From contig NC_092577.1 in NCBI RefSeq assembly GCF_037975245.1, positions 24,115,398 to 24,179,397 on the forward strand: a stretch of 64,000 bases of DNA, given 5' to 3'. Positions within the stretch are counted from its first letter, which is position 1. The number at the start of each line of letters is the position of its first letter. The notes beneath the pieces were generated by a model. The model was not told the DNA's origin and did no database searches. It saw only the letters and a list, made by a program, of their open reading frames with translations. The position numbers were made by a program, and so were the translations under genes. Of this stretch, positions 46,674 through 57,272 are shown piece after piece. This DNA is from Apostichopus japonicus (taxonomy: Eukaryota > Echinodermata > Holothuroidea > Aspidochirotida > Stichopodidae).

Positions 46674-47371
46674 TATCTTAAATATTGCACTGAATGGCCC
46701 AATACCCTAACCATGAAATGTTTATGACAAGGGGGTTCTTCTCTTATTCGTAATTGCTGACATGTTGTATTATTTTTTGGGTTGCAAAATATCGCTTTCT
46801 TTTAGCCTAGTACACAAAATCCTTGCTGTTTTCTTGATTGACTGTCCCAATCATGATGCCATGCGGCTCTTGGTCTCAATCATGTCGCTTAATGGTGTTA
46901 ATTACTTTAATTAAGGTTTCCATCAATGCAGCCAAGAATAGAAAAGAAACAGAGAGTGACAAGGAATCAGGGAATGGAGATGAAACAATGGATGAAAGGG
47001 ATCATGCAGATAATATTAAACCATTTGAGGTGAGTAACAAATGTTTTTCTACTGGAAATAGCAATCTTCAAAATACTGCTAATGATAACATTGTAGTAAA
47101 AGCTTCGTAGAGACAATTCATGCAAGGATCTGTAAATAGAAGTGTTAAGACTATCTTACAAGTGTACATACTTCTGCCTGTGTTTGTCTAGCAAACTTTA
47201 TTTGAATGAAGACATTGTTGAGCATAGATTCCAGTGTGTTGAAGTTTATTCATTAGCCTCCTATGTTGTCAAGTATACACCTTCAAGATGGTCCTTGGTT
47301 GTAGACTGTGGACTTAAATATGACTGATTCATTCAGGATATCTGTGGTAGTTAGAAAACAAAAACCTTTAA

Positions 47372-49120
47372 TGATGGTCTAGTGTTTGAGAGTGGATTCT
47401 AACCTCGCTGTTACATTGACTTTGTCAAATCATATCCACCTGAACGTACAATGTTTACCTAATGACCCTTACTATAGTCCTGTGTTTGAGGGTGGATTCT
47501 AACCTGTCTGTTACAGTTATACTTTTATATGGCTACTGAATGTATAGTGTAAACCTAATGACCCTTACTATGGTCCTGTGTTTGATGGTGGATTCTAACT
47601 TGTCTGTTACAGTTACTTTTATATGACCACCTGAATGTACAATGTTTACCTAATGACCCTTACTATGGTCCTGTGTTTGAGGGTGGATTCTAACCTGTCT
47701 GTTACAGTTATACGTTTATATGGCTACTGAATGTATAGTGTAAACCTAATGACCCTTACTATGGTCTTGTGTTTGATGGTGGATTCTAACTTGTCTGTTA
47801 CAGTTACTTTTATATGACCACCTGAATGTACAGTGTTTACCTAATGACCCTTACTATGGTCCTGTGTTTGATGGTGGATTCTAACTTGTCTGTTACAGTT
47901 ACTTTTATATGACCACCTGAATGTACAGTGTTTACCTAATGACCCTTACTATGGTCCTGTGTTTGAGGGTGGATTCTAACCTGTCTGTTACAGTTACTTT
48001 TATATGACCACCTGAATGAACAGTGTATACCTAATGACCCTTACTATGGTCCTGTATTGGGTGGGTGGATTTTGACCTGTCTGTTACAGTTACTTTTTCA
48101 TGGCTACTGAATGTACAGTGTATACCTAATGACCCTTACTTGGGGCGATTACATCTGAATGTAATCGATTACGATTACGATTATTTGAGAATGTATGATT
48201 ACGATTACAGCCTAAAGTTGAAGTAATCGATTACGTTTACGATTACATTGTAGTGTAATCGTGATTACAATCATGATTACATTGTGGTTACTTGCACAAT
48301 CCTCTGCATATCTGTTTAATATAACTCTCTGCCGGGAAATAGGGCAATGAAATAGGGCAAAGGAAGGGCATTTACAGTATGTACAAACAAAATTGTGGAA
48401 GTACTGTATATCTACAATTCCTACCAGGCATTACACATTTATGCCTTAACACGTTTAAGATGTGTAACCCATAAGTCCAGTAAAGAATACAATTTAAACA
48501 GACAAAGAGTAAACAGACATATACTAAAGTAAAACAAATGAAGATTTTCATGCAACACTATATTTTGTAAACTAATAATTTCTGCATAGCAGCAAAACTA
48601 AAAACTCTTTTACATTATAACCCAAAATAAAACTAAACAGCTTTGAAATGGGGCATTCCACAGTACATGGGACATGGAAGGCCAAAGTAAAAGTAAATTA
48701 TTTACATCAAAAAGTGCTCAACTCTGGTAAAGCAAATTCTGATCCACCAAATTCTAGAAGCAGGAACACTTCTTTGGTCACACTAAAAGCCAATAGTAAG
48801 AATTAGTTTTAATCATTTGTACTAATTTTGCCCTTCTCATTCAAATTTCTCTGTAATCATAAATGTAATACGATTACGATTACTTTGCCCTTGTAATCGA
48901 TTGAGATTACGATTACTTTGTTATTTTCACAAAAGTAATCGATTACGATTACTTCAAAAAATGTAATCGATTGTAATCGATTACGATTACTGATTACGAT
49001 TACCCCAAGCCTGACCCTTACCATGGTCCTGTGTTTAAGGGTGGATTCTAACCTGTCTGTTACAGTTACGTTTTAAAATCATGGCCACCTGAGTGTAAAG
49101 TGTTTACCTAATTAGCATAT
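47372..49120. repeat. 95-bp minisatellite, about nine units, split by a hAT element
   Basis: Units run from GTGTTTGAGGGTGGATTCTA through CTGTCTGTTACAGTTAC and CCTAATGACCCTTACTATGG. Two unit types alternate partly: one with TATATGGCTACTGAATGTA and one with TATATGACCACCTGAATGTA. This suggests duplication of pairs. The array fills the intron between the first two kinase exons; the last unit resumes at 49014 after the inserted element. Confidence 0.9.
48140..49013. mobile_element. Non-autonomous hAT-type DNA transposon with 8-bp TSD
   Basis: The 874-bp element ends with TTGGGG...CCCCAAGCCTG inverted repeats and has dense subterminal repeats of GTAATCGATTACGATTAC in both orientations. The target duplication is ACCCTTAC (48132-48139 and 49014-49021). 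The pre-insertion sequence is known from the neighbouring minisatellite units, which confirms the boundaries. The left terminus lacks the CAGGC expected by comparison with the right end. No transposase ORF is present. Confidence 0.85.
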
Positions 49121-49427
49121 ATACAGGTCTCTTGGAAGAAGTTCTGTTAAAATAACTGTTGGATGTTCTTTCTCTCAAGTCAGTGTTTTGTTAGAAATTG
49201 ATTTAATGCAATTGATATTTGTTCTTTATTAGAACCAACAGCGATGGGCTCATCAGTTAGAGCAGCTCCTAAACAAAGACTCTGGAGTTTGTGTCAAGTC
49301 AATTGGGCGACTTTCTTTCAGCAGGCAGTACAAAATTGCTGATGGTAGCAATGGCGCACAAATTTTCATTGGACTGGTAGATGAGCAATGGCCTGTAGCA
49401 ATCAAAAGACTGAACCAGGGCACCCAC

Positions 49428-49459
49428 TCTATGGAACAAAATGTCTATGGAACAAAATG
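49428..49459. repeat. Perfect 16-bp tandem duplication in a kinase exon
   Basis: TCTATGGAACAAAATG is present twice back to back. Removing one copy restores the frame for about 35 more codons, so the duplication is a frameshifting lesion (16 is not a multiple of 3). Confidence 0.9.
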
Positions 49460-51171
49460 TGAATAAAGTGCTTAATGAGGGCATACAAGGATCAAAGCAT
49501 TTGCTAAGAAACACACTTTCGGAAGAAGATGATGACTTTCTCTATTAGCTTCACCCCTCTGTGAATATAACTTAAAGGAAATAATTGACAATAAGGGGAA
49601 CCCATTAAGACCTCAGCTCACAGCAAACAAAAGAGCATCTCTAACTTATCAACTTATGCTCGGCATTGCAGAATTGCATCAACTGAACATTCTCCACCGG
49701 GACTTGAAACCAAGTAATGTGTCTTAGGTTAACAGTCACAGTGCTTGTTTGAGAGTCATTTCAGAATGTTGTATTGAGTATTAGAGATTTTCATTCCATG
49801 GTGCTGGTCATTAAGTTGTTTGTATCATCAAATTCAACACAACTTTTGCACAGCATTACAAAAACCAACAGCAGAACAGCCATGCATGATTGTAATTTTG
49901 GTCACAGGTCAATGAGAATTGCCCTGAATTTTAAGCATGCTAAAACTGTTACTCCCAGTTTGCCTTCAAGTTATCACTCTCAGTATTGATTTATATTTTA
50001 CAGTCAAATCTTTTGAATGATGTTTTTCATTCCACTGAAATTGTTGCTTAATACACATAGTGCGAGAAAATTTGAAATTTTCATTTCAACATTAACAATG
50101 ATAACTTTTGTTTACATTACAATTTGCTATGTGAGTGTCATTCAGGGCTGCCCAACAGCCAACTAGTAAATTGAATATCAAAACAATCTGCTTGCTTGTA
50201 AACAGAGATAAAGATAAAGGTGTGATTACAGGATCCACACAGGCAAAGAAATAGGCAATTCATATTCATTCAGTTTGTTTACATCAAATGCATAATGGGA
50301 ATTATATAAAGGAATACCTCCCAGTGGTTCTTTCTTATTCGCCGAAATAAGCAATATATATTATTTAAAGTCTCAATGAGAAAAAGTACCACCGAGCAAA
50401 TGAGGTAGCATTAAATTTGTAAATGTCCATTTTACTATATCATTTTACCAAGTTAAAGCCACAAACATTGTAGTGGTTTTAAAATCATGAAGAAGAAACT
50501 TAATTTAATAGCTTTACAGCTTCAATTAAAACAGAAAATCACATATAAAGGTATAATTTGATTTTATTAGTAATGTAAAAGTAACAATAGTCACCTTTCT
50601 GTGCAGAAATCAAATTGTCTTTTATGGATTTATTGCCTATACTAATTGCACGTTAATTGCTTTTGTTTGTTCATAGATCACAATGAAAAGATACTTCTGG
50701 GAGATTTTGGTATTTCTAGACAAATTACCCATGGCACTACCCTTCTTACAAAAGCAATGGGAACTCTCTGCTGGACAAGTCCTGAAAACACCAGCAACAA
50801 TCGTTGCCGATACAAGAAGTCATCTGATATCCAGGTGAGACATAACAACTATTTGCTTTGATTAACAGGATTGCTGCTGTATTTGAGCCACTGTCAAGTG
50901 TCACAAGTAAAGGAGTAATCCCCCACCTGGACACGTCTCAATCTGCTTAGCGTTCGACACCCGAGACGAATGACATAAATAAATGACAGACCACCAAGAA
51001 TTTTGCGAAATGATACATATAATTTATTTACAACACGACCAATGACTTTTTGGTCTCGACAAAAGAAACATATAAATACCCAACACAAAAATACACACGT
51101 CGGTTAGCATTCGCTAACCCGACCAACCCTTCCAAACAGCTCTACTAAGGATTTGCCCTATCGCTTAATTT

Positions 51172-51415
51172 TTCCCTATCGCTTAGATTTCTTCTCTATC
51201 GCTTAGATTTCTTCTCTATCGCTTAGATTTCTTCTCTATCGCTTAGATTTCTTCTCTATCGCTTAGATTTCTTCTCTATCGCTTAGATTTCTTCTCTATC
51301 GCTTAGATTTCTTCTCTATCGCTTAGATTTCTTCTCTATCGCTTAGATTTCTTCTCTATCGCTTAGATTTCTTCTCTATCGCTTAGATTTCTTCTCTATC
51401 GCTTAGATTTCTTCC
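51172..51415. repeat. 20-bp tandem repeat, 12 units, in the 3' LTR
   Basis: The unit is CTATCGCTTAGATTTCTTCT, repeated perfectly 12 times and preceded by one degenerate unit at about 51157. The 5' LTR has only 5 units at the same place (57533-57632). Confidence 0.95.
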
Positions 51416-52473
51416 GGCTGGTACCCTGCAGGAAGCTCCAGACGGTATGGCGAGCCCCTCACACCAGCGTAGCCATCGGGCCCCAACACTGCAACCCTAT
51501 GTGACAAAAACACAACAAAACTACTCACAGGCATGCGCCAAATGGCAAACACATGGCTATACTTATATCTATACCAACGAATATTGTCAAACTATGACGT
51601 CAAAAGCCCCTATCTGACGTAAAGTCAGCAAGCAACACACAACCAATATGGTGTCACTAATTACCAAATAATACCAAGAACCTCCAGGTCAACCCTTACC
51701 ATGAAACACATAATAGCTACTCGATACTACATATCACAATAACAAAATGGCGGCAGCCCGATGTTTGGAAACAGAGCATGGTTAGAACGCCCTCAAATTG
51801 GCGATAACTACCCGTTCCACTACATATGATAATTTCCACAATCAATCAACCCAACCAAAGGCACTAAGGCGAACTTATAATTCGCACACACTTATACGAC
51901 CTAAAAATACCTTAAATGCTTTAAACGCATTTGACCCCAAACAATTACAAATTCGTATGCCTAAGCATGGATAAACATTTTAACAAACTGACTGAATTGC
52001 GAGCCATAGATCGAGGACTCCTTCAAATACAATACATTAATTTCTTCACAAACCCTATTGTGCGATCAACAATACAGACACCACTTAAATGCGTAATACG
52101 GACAAAAAATCAACTTACGGGATCGTCCTATTAGTAAATCCCGGATTAACTTGGTCAAACGGCCAGGGACGTAACACACAGTAAAACGGCCCTTTGCGGT
52201 GTACATATACAAAGAAATGTGTCCAAAATGATTTCGTCGAATAAGACAAGAACGGATACACACAGTAATCCTCAGGATACGCTGATATGGCTTAGGCTAA
52301 AACGCAACGCCACAAAATATCAACGTTCCCAGTTTTTAGGCTCATACAAAGAAGCCTAGGCTCATACAAAGAAGCCTGGATAACGGCTAACACACAGAAG
52401 CCGAGGAATAAGACGGCGAAGACCGGACGGTGGTGAGACTCACACAGAATGCCTCATCCAACCACACCCCAAT

Positions 52474-52483
52474 CCTTATATAG
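52474..52483 (-). promoter_or_regulatory. TATA-like box in U3 of the 3' LTR
   Basis: CTATATAAGG on the minus strand, in the U3 part of the complete LTR. The corresponding part of the 5' LTR, which would drive transcription of the element, is absent. Confidence 0.45.
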
Positions 52484-52730
52484 CGACCTTAAGTTGACCC
52501 CTGCCCTTACCCGCCAAAGCACAATCTACGAATTCCGATGGACCCGTTTCCCATTATGCACTTGCTCGGATCTACATACATTACCCGAGAAGAACCCGTC
52601 TCCCCATAGTTCACCTCCTGGAATTTGCATACATTACTTGAAAGAAGAAATGAACAATTTGCAAAGGCCTAGGCTGCCCTGTGTAAATTTCCACCCACAA
52701 GGAATGCTAAAATACAATGCAGGCGTGACA

Positions 52731-52745
52731 CCACCCCCTCCTAAA
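52731..52745 (-). other. Polypurine tract of the Gmr1-like element
   Basis: Minus strand TTTAGGAGGGGGTGG lies immediately before the 3' LTR start (TGTCACGCC). It is the expected primer for plus-strand DNA synthesis, and its position fixes the inner LTR edge. Confidence 0.8.
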
Positions 52746-52784
52746 ACATGATAGTTTACTATCATGTACTAACTTTTAAGAATA

Positions 52785-53972
52785 CTATTCTGGGCACCGA
52801 CTTAGAAAATCAGCACCATGATTTTCCGAGCCTTTGACAGCCTTGATCACAAAGCTGTAGGGCTGCAAAGACAAAGCCCATCGTAGGACTCTGTTGTTCT
52901 TAATCTTAGTACACGTCATGTACGTAAGAGGCTGGTGATCAGTTTCCAACAAAAACTCTACCCCATACAAATACACGTGAAACTTTTCCACGGCCCACAC
53001 AAGAGCCAAACACTCTTTTTCAATTGTAGAATACTTTACTTCCCTTGGCTGTAACTTTCTACTAGCATAACAAATAGGAAATCTTTCCCCACTTTCTTCT
53101 TGCATTAAAATAGCACCTATGCCTATATCTGATGCATCTGTGCACAAAATGAAACACTTACTTAAGTCTGGTAACTTGAGAATAGGGGCAGATGCTAACC
53201 TGCTTTTCAAAGTTTTGAAGGCGATTTCTTGCGCTTCACCCCACTCTACCTTATTTGACTTAGACCCCTTAGTTAAATCTGTGAGAGGGGCAGAAATGGC
53301 AGCAAAATTTGAAATAAAACGACGGTAATATCCGACCAGTCCCATGAAAGAACGAACATCTTTCTTTGTTCGCGGGGTGGACGTATTCATGACCTTTTCA
53401 ACTTTATCCGGTTGGGGTTTGAGAACTCCCTCTCCAACCAAATGACCCAAAAAATCCAACGAAGCATACCCAAAGAAACATTTCGTGGGACGCACCGTCA
53501 GTCCTGCTCGTCTGATACGATCAAGCACCCCTTCAACTGCACTTAGGTGATCTCCCCAATTTTCTGTATAGATCAGAACGTCGTCAATGTAATTGACTAC
53601 GTTGGGTATCCCCTCAAGCAACCTGCGCATCATGCGTGTAAACACCGCAGAAGCGTTGATGATGCCGAATGGCATCACCTTAAATTGATAGAGGCCGTCA
53701 TGGGTAACAAACGCCGTTTTAGGTCTGTCGGTTTTAGCCACTGGGATTTGCCAGAATCCCTTTGTCAAATCTAGCTTAGAAAAGAACCTCCCCTTGCTTA
53801 TTTTGACCATTAGTTCCTCCTGATTGGGAATTGGTTCTGGATCATACATGGTGACTTTATTTAATTTACGAAAGTCTACACAAAACCTGTTCGTCCCGTC
53901 CCTCTTTCTAACCAAAACTATGGGAGAAGCGTAAGGCGAGCTTGACCGCTCCACAATACCCATTTTCAGCAT
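52785..53972 (-). CDS. Gmr1-like reverse transcriptase and RNase H
   Basis: An open frame of about 395 residues. RT: GIVERSSSPYASPIVLVRKR, FCVDFRKLNKVTMYDPEPIP, FFSKLDLTKGFWQIPV, TAFVTHDGLYQFKVMPFGI and the catalytic VNYIDDVLIY (about 53590). The connection domain FLGHLVGEGVLKP is followed by RNase H with ILCTDASDIGIGAIL, KECLALVWAVEKF and LETDHQPLTYM, ending SRCPE. All catalytic acids are present. It lies downstream of the integrase ORF and overlaps it in another frame (53908-53972). The frame change near 53975 separates it from the rest of pol, so it was almost certainly one polyprotein. Confidence 0.9.
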   Translation of the reverse strand: MLKMGIVERSSSPYASPIVLVRKRDGTNRFCVDFRKLNKVTMYDPEPIPNQEELMVKISKGRFFSKLDLTKGFWQIPVAKTDRPKTAFVTHDGLYQFKVMPFGIINASAVFTRMMRRLLEGIPNVVNYIDDVLIYTENWGDHLSAVEGVLDRIRRAGLTVRPTKCFFGYASLDFLGHLVGEGVLKPQPDKVEKVMNTSTPRTKKDVRSFMGLVGYYRRFISNFAAISAPLTDLTKGSKSNKVEWGEAQEIAFKTLKSRLASAPILKLPDLSKCFILCTDASDIGIGAILMQEESGERFPICYASRKLQPREVKYSTIEKECLALVWAVEKFHVYLYGVEFLLETDHQPLTYMTCTKIKNNRVLRWALSLQPYSFVIKAVKGSENHGADFLSRCPE

Positions 53973-56900
53973 AGTCTTCAGTTACAACTTTACGCATACT
54001 ATGAGCTAACGGATATGGCTTACTTCTAATCGGATCATCCGTTGTGACTGGTATGGTATGCTCGATTAGATTAGTGCTACCAGGCAAACCAATAAGTACA
54101 TCTTCAAAATTAGACAACACTGTTTTGAGCCGTTTTTGCTCACCCTTATCCAAACGATCACATATGTTTGCATCAATACAACCCTCGGTCGACTCGAGCG
54201 GAGGATTATCAATTCCTAATATTTGCAACTCCTTTTCCTCCTCAGTTACGACACTCAAACCTACTGTGTCTCTTGAAACATACTTTTTCAAAAGATTAGC
54301 ATGAAAGGTCTTGACCTTACCCTGTACGTCAATTCTATAATCATTCACGCATATCTTAGCCAATACACTGTATGGACCACGCCACTGCATGGTCAACTTG
54401 TTTGAATCCGTGGGGAGCAGAATCAAAACCTTGTCCCCAGCCTTAAATCTCCTATCTTTAGTTTTCGAGTCGTAATACTTCTTGTATCTAGCGGACGATT
54501 TTGCTAATTCATCCCTTGCTAATTTCCACGTTTCATCTAACCTCTCCCTAAGGTCTAGGATATACTGATAAGTAGTCTTTACTTCCTCTTCATCCACCTC
54601 GCCCGACCACAATTCCCTTAAAATGGTCATGGGACCTCTCACGGTCCTACCATAGAGTAATTCAAAGGGAGAAAAGGCTAGCGACTCCTGTGGGACCTCC
54701 CTGTAAGCAAAGAGTAACGCTGGCAAAAACCGATCCCAATCCTTGGGACGTTCAGCACACATTCTTTTCAGAGTCCCACTGAAGCGCTCCACTAACCCGT
54801 TACACATGGGGTGATACGGTGTTGTGGTTAACTGTTTGATCTGAAGAAGGCGACTTATCTCTTTCATTAATTCACTAGTGAATTGCGTTCCCATATCCGT
54901 GAGTATTTCTGCGGGAATTCCAACCCTAGAGAATATCTCTAACAAGGCCTCGGCAACACATTCTGTAGATATCCCTGATAAGGCTATTGCCTCTGGAAAC
55001 CTAGTAGCATAATCTAGCAAAGTTAGGATATAGCGGTTACCTCTGTCGGTAATTGGAGCGATTGGCCCCACTAAATCTATTGCTACTCGTTGAAATGGTG
55101 TGTCAATTAACGGCATTCTCCCTAATGGAGCTTTACCTACACGCCCCTTTGATACGGTTTTCTGACAAATGTCACAAGACGCGCAAAAGCGTTTGACGTC
55201 GCCTTGAATACCAGGCCAGTAAAAATTGCTTGCAACACGATCTTGAGTTTTCTTTGCACCCAAGTGCCCTGAAAGCGGCGAATCATGTGCAATACTAAGT
55301 ACATTCTGTCGATACCGTTTTGGAACTACAATTTGTTTGAACAATTTTCCATTCTCAACTCGTGGTGAGGTAAATCTACGAAACAGGACAGCATTTTTCA
55401 CTTCGAAAGAAGTTTCATTACCACCTCTTGTTAATCTGACTTTGGCCTCTTTAGCATCACTGAAAAATTTGAGAAATTCCGCCTCTTCCCGTTGTTCTTT
55501 TGAAAGATCCCCCCTTGTCAAACCATTTTCAAAAAACTTCCCCGAAGTCTTAAGTGGCGATAAAGGTCTTTCCCCTTTTGCCTTTTGACCTCTAGTTTGA
55601 ACTGCACCACTAATGGATTCTGACAGCGACTCTTCAGCTTGTAGCCTCGAAGAAGGCTGCCATTTTGGGTTGGGGTCAATGGACCCTCTTACGCCCTCTA
55701 TATTACCTAAGATTACATCGTAAATTGGGCTGTTCATGACAAGAGCCTCCACCTCCCCAACATAAAAAGGAGAGTCCAACAACACTCTAGCGACTGGCAC
55801 ATCGCGAATCGTACCATCGAGCAATACACAACGCCTATTTTCGCCCGTAAATTTACTTTCATCCACAAACTTTCTTCTAACGACCACCGTGCTACAGCCG
55901 GTGTCCCTGAGCACCATCGTCCTGTGACCTTCCAATAACCCCTCCATTACTGGCATATTTTCATTTACACAAACCGCGCTTATAACTGGCAAATTTTGTG
56001 CCCCCATTAGTTCATGACCTCTATGAGCTTGGCATGCGCCCGCGCTTTCATCGCGCTTCTTAGAGTTTTTCTTGTCCTGCGCATTAGGATTTTCGCAACC
56101 GGCCGCCCTCTCAAAATTACCACGACCCCTTGGCGGATTATTCCTTTGCGCTCTACAGTCGCGGGACACGTGACCGTATTCATTACAAGTATAACACCTT
56201 TTACTCTTAGCCCAATCTTTAGACTGATCATTTCGTTCGGCTTGCGAACTCTTCGCATTTACCGCGGCAGGCCTTTTGTCAACCTTTTTACCCCAATTCT
56301 TCCCATGAGCTTCAATGTACTGATCGGCCAATTTTGCTACGTCCTCTAGGCTTTTTGGCTGTCTCTCTTTTACAAACACACCTAGATCTCTATTGAACCC
56401 ATTGAAAAGCTGTTCCTTTAGCATCAAGCCACACAACCCTTCGTAAGACTTAGTGGTATTAGTTAACTCCACCCACCTAGTCAAAAACCCTTTCATTCTC
56501 TCCACAAACTGAAGGTAGGTCTCACCACCTTCCGGTCTAGAATACCTGAATTTCCTACGAAAACCCTCTCCGTTCAAATCATACTTTCTGAGCAATGATG
56601 ACTTTAATCTGTCGTAATCCTTAACATGCTCGTCTGGTAAGCGAGAATATACTGACAACGCTTTCCCTGTGAGGACAGAGCTAAGCAAAACTGCCCATTG
56701 CGTTTTAGGAATTTCGAGAGATGTCATAAATCTCTCGAATCGTTTTAGATACGAGTCTATGTCGTCACACTTTTCATCGAACGCCGGCAAATCCGGTCGT
56801 TTGCGATAGAATTCTTGAACAGAACTTGAACTGACAGAATGTCGTGTAGCATTTTCTTCAGCAATTCTCAGCTCTAATTCTTTTAATTCCCTAGCATGCT

Positions 56901-57018
56901 CTCTCTCAAGTACTCTTTCTTCCCTTGCCCCATTTGACTTTGTTTCAGCAAATCCATTAAGGTCTTTTCCTTCGAAGCCCAGTGTCTTTCCTAATTCTAC
57001 GAATTCCTGAAAACTCAT
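53908..57018 (-). CDS. Gmr1-like Gag-protease-integrase polyprotein
   Basis: The likely start is the ATG at 57018 (MSFQEFVELGKTLGFEGKDL); the frame is open from 57156. Gag: a Glu-rich coiled coil, then YLKRFERFMTSLEIPKTQW and a CCHC knuckle CYTCNEYGHVSRDC (about 56190). The protease has RDTGCSTVVV (about 55900). Integrase: zinc HHCC (HDSPLSGHLGAKK ... CASCDICQK, about 55270-55160), core Asp in VAIDLVGPI, Asp in LTDMGTQF and Glu in NGLVERFSGTL, then a GPY-type module (MQWRGPYSVLAKI ... FHANLLKKY). Gag and pol share one frame. The final residues after KVVTED are frameshifted RT sequence. Confidence 0.9.
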   Translation of the reverse strand: MSFQEFVELGKTLGFEGKDLNGFAETKSNGAREERVLEREHARELKELELRIAEENATRHSVSSSSVQEFYRKRPDLPAFDEKCDDIDSYLKRFERFMTSLEIPKTQWAVLLSSVLTGKALSVYSRLPDEHVKDYDRLKSSLLRKYDLNGEGFRRKFRYSRPEGGETYLQFVERMKGFLTRWVELTNTTKSYEGLCGLMLKEQLFNGFNRDLGVFVKERQPKSLEDVAKLADQYIEAHGKNWGKKVDKRPAAVNAKSSQAERNDQSKDWAKSKRCYTCNEYGHVSRDCRAQRNNPPRGRGNFERAAGCENPNAQDKKNSKKRDESAGACQAHRGHELMGAQNLPVISAVCVNENMPVMEGLLEGHRTMVLRDTGCSTVVVRRKFVDESKFTGENRRCVLLDGTIRDVPVARVLLDSPFYVGEVEALVMNSPIYDVILGNIEGVRGSIDPNPKWQPSSRLQAEESLSESISGAVQTRGQKAKGERPLSPLKTSGKFFENGLTRGDLSKEQREEAEFLKFFSDAKEAKVRLTRGGNETSFEVKNAVLFRRFTSPRVENGKLFKQIVVPKRYRQNVLSIAHDSPLSGHLGAKKTQDRVASNFYWPGIQGDVKRFCASCDICQKTVSKGRVGKAPLGRMPLIDTPFQRVAIDLVGPIAPITDRGNRYILTLLDYATRFPEAIALSGISTECVAEALLEIFSRVGIPAEILTDMGTQFTSELMKEISRLLQIKQLTTTPYHPMCNGLVERFSGTLKRMCAERPKDWDRFLPALLFAYREVPQESLAFSPFELLYGRTVRGPMTILRELWSGEVDEEEVKTTYQYILDLRERLDETWKLARDELAKSSARYKKYYDSKTKDRRFKAGDKVLILLPTDSNKLTMQWRGPYSVLAKICVNDYRIDVQGKVKTFHANLLKKYVSRDTVGLSVVTEEEKELQILGIDNPPLESTEGCIDANICDRLDKGEQKRLKTVLSNFEDVLIGLPGSTNLIEHTIPVTTDDPIRSKPYPLAHSMRKVVTEDYAENGYCGAVKLALRFSHSFG

Positions 57019-57249
57019 GGCTACAGAAAAGCTACAAAAATATTCACTACTGAAATCACATAAACCTCGGCACCCCCAACTCCCTTGACCTAACGTCAAG
57101 AGAACCAATATAGCATGTGCTGTAATACATATCATTTCATGAGAAATATGATGCAATTAAATACATTTGCAAACAGTCAAAGAAGTCAAATCATTTACAC
57201 ATGTCAACAGCAATCGGATGCAGAAAGTCGAGCAGCTAGAGATTGATTT

Positions 57250-57267
57250 TGCCCTGCACTTCCACCA
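57250..57267 (-). other. Candidate tRNA primer-binding site
   Basis: Minus strand TGGTGGAAGTGCAGGGCA begins 5 nt inside the 5' LTR edge (57273), with the TGG that pairs with the CCA end of tRNAs. I cannot name the tRNA without a search. Confidence 0.5.
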
Positions 57268-57272
57268 AAAAG

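Larger units (their letters stand above)
50899..52730 (-). repeat. Complete 3' LTR of the Gmr1-like element
   Basis: The 1832-bp LTR is bounded on the plus strand by TGTCAC and GTGACA, a perfect 6-bp inverted repeat. It contains a 20-bp tandem array (51172-51415) and, near its U3 end, a TATA-like CTATATAAGG on the minus strand (52474-52483). Small open frames inside it are not genes. Confidence 0.9.

Noticed and set aside
50894..51088. Open frame of 64 codons in the LTR, repeated at 57157-57462
   Set aside because: It lies in both LTRs and has no family similarity; it is a chance frame in a terminal repeat.
51172..51415. Regular 20-bp repeat that could be mistaken for a CRISPR array
   Set aside because: There are no spacers; it is a pure tandem repeat inside an LTR, present in both LTRs, in a eukaryotic genome.
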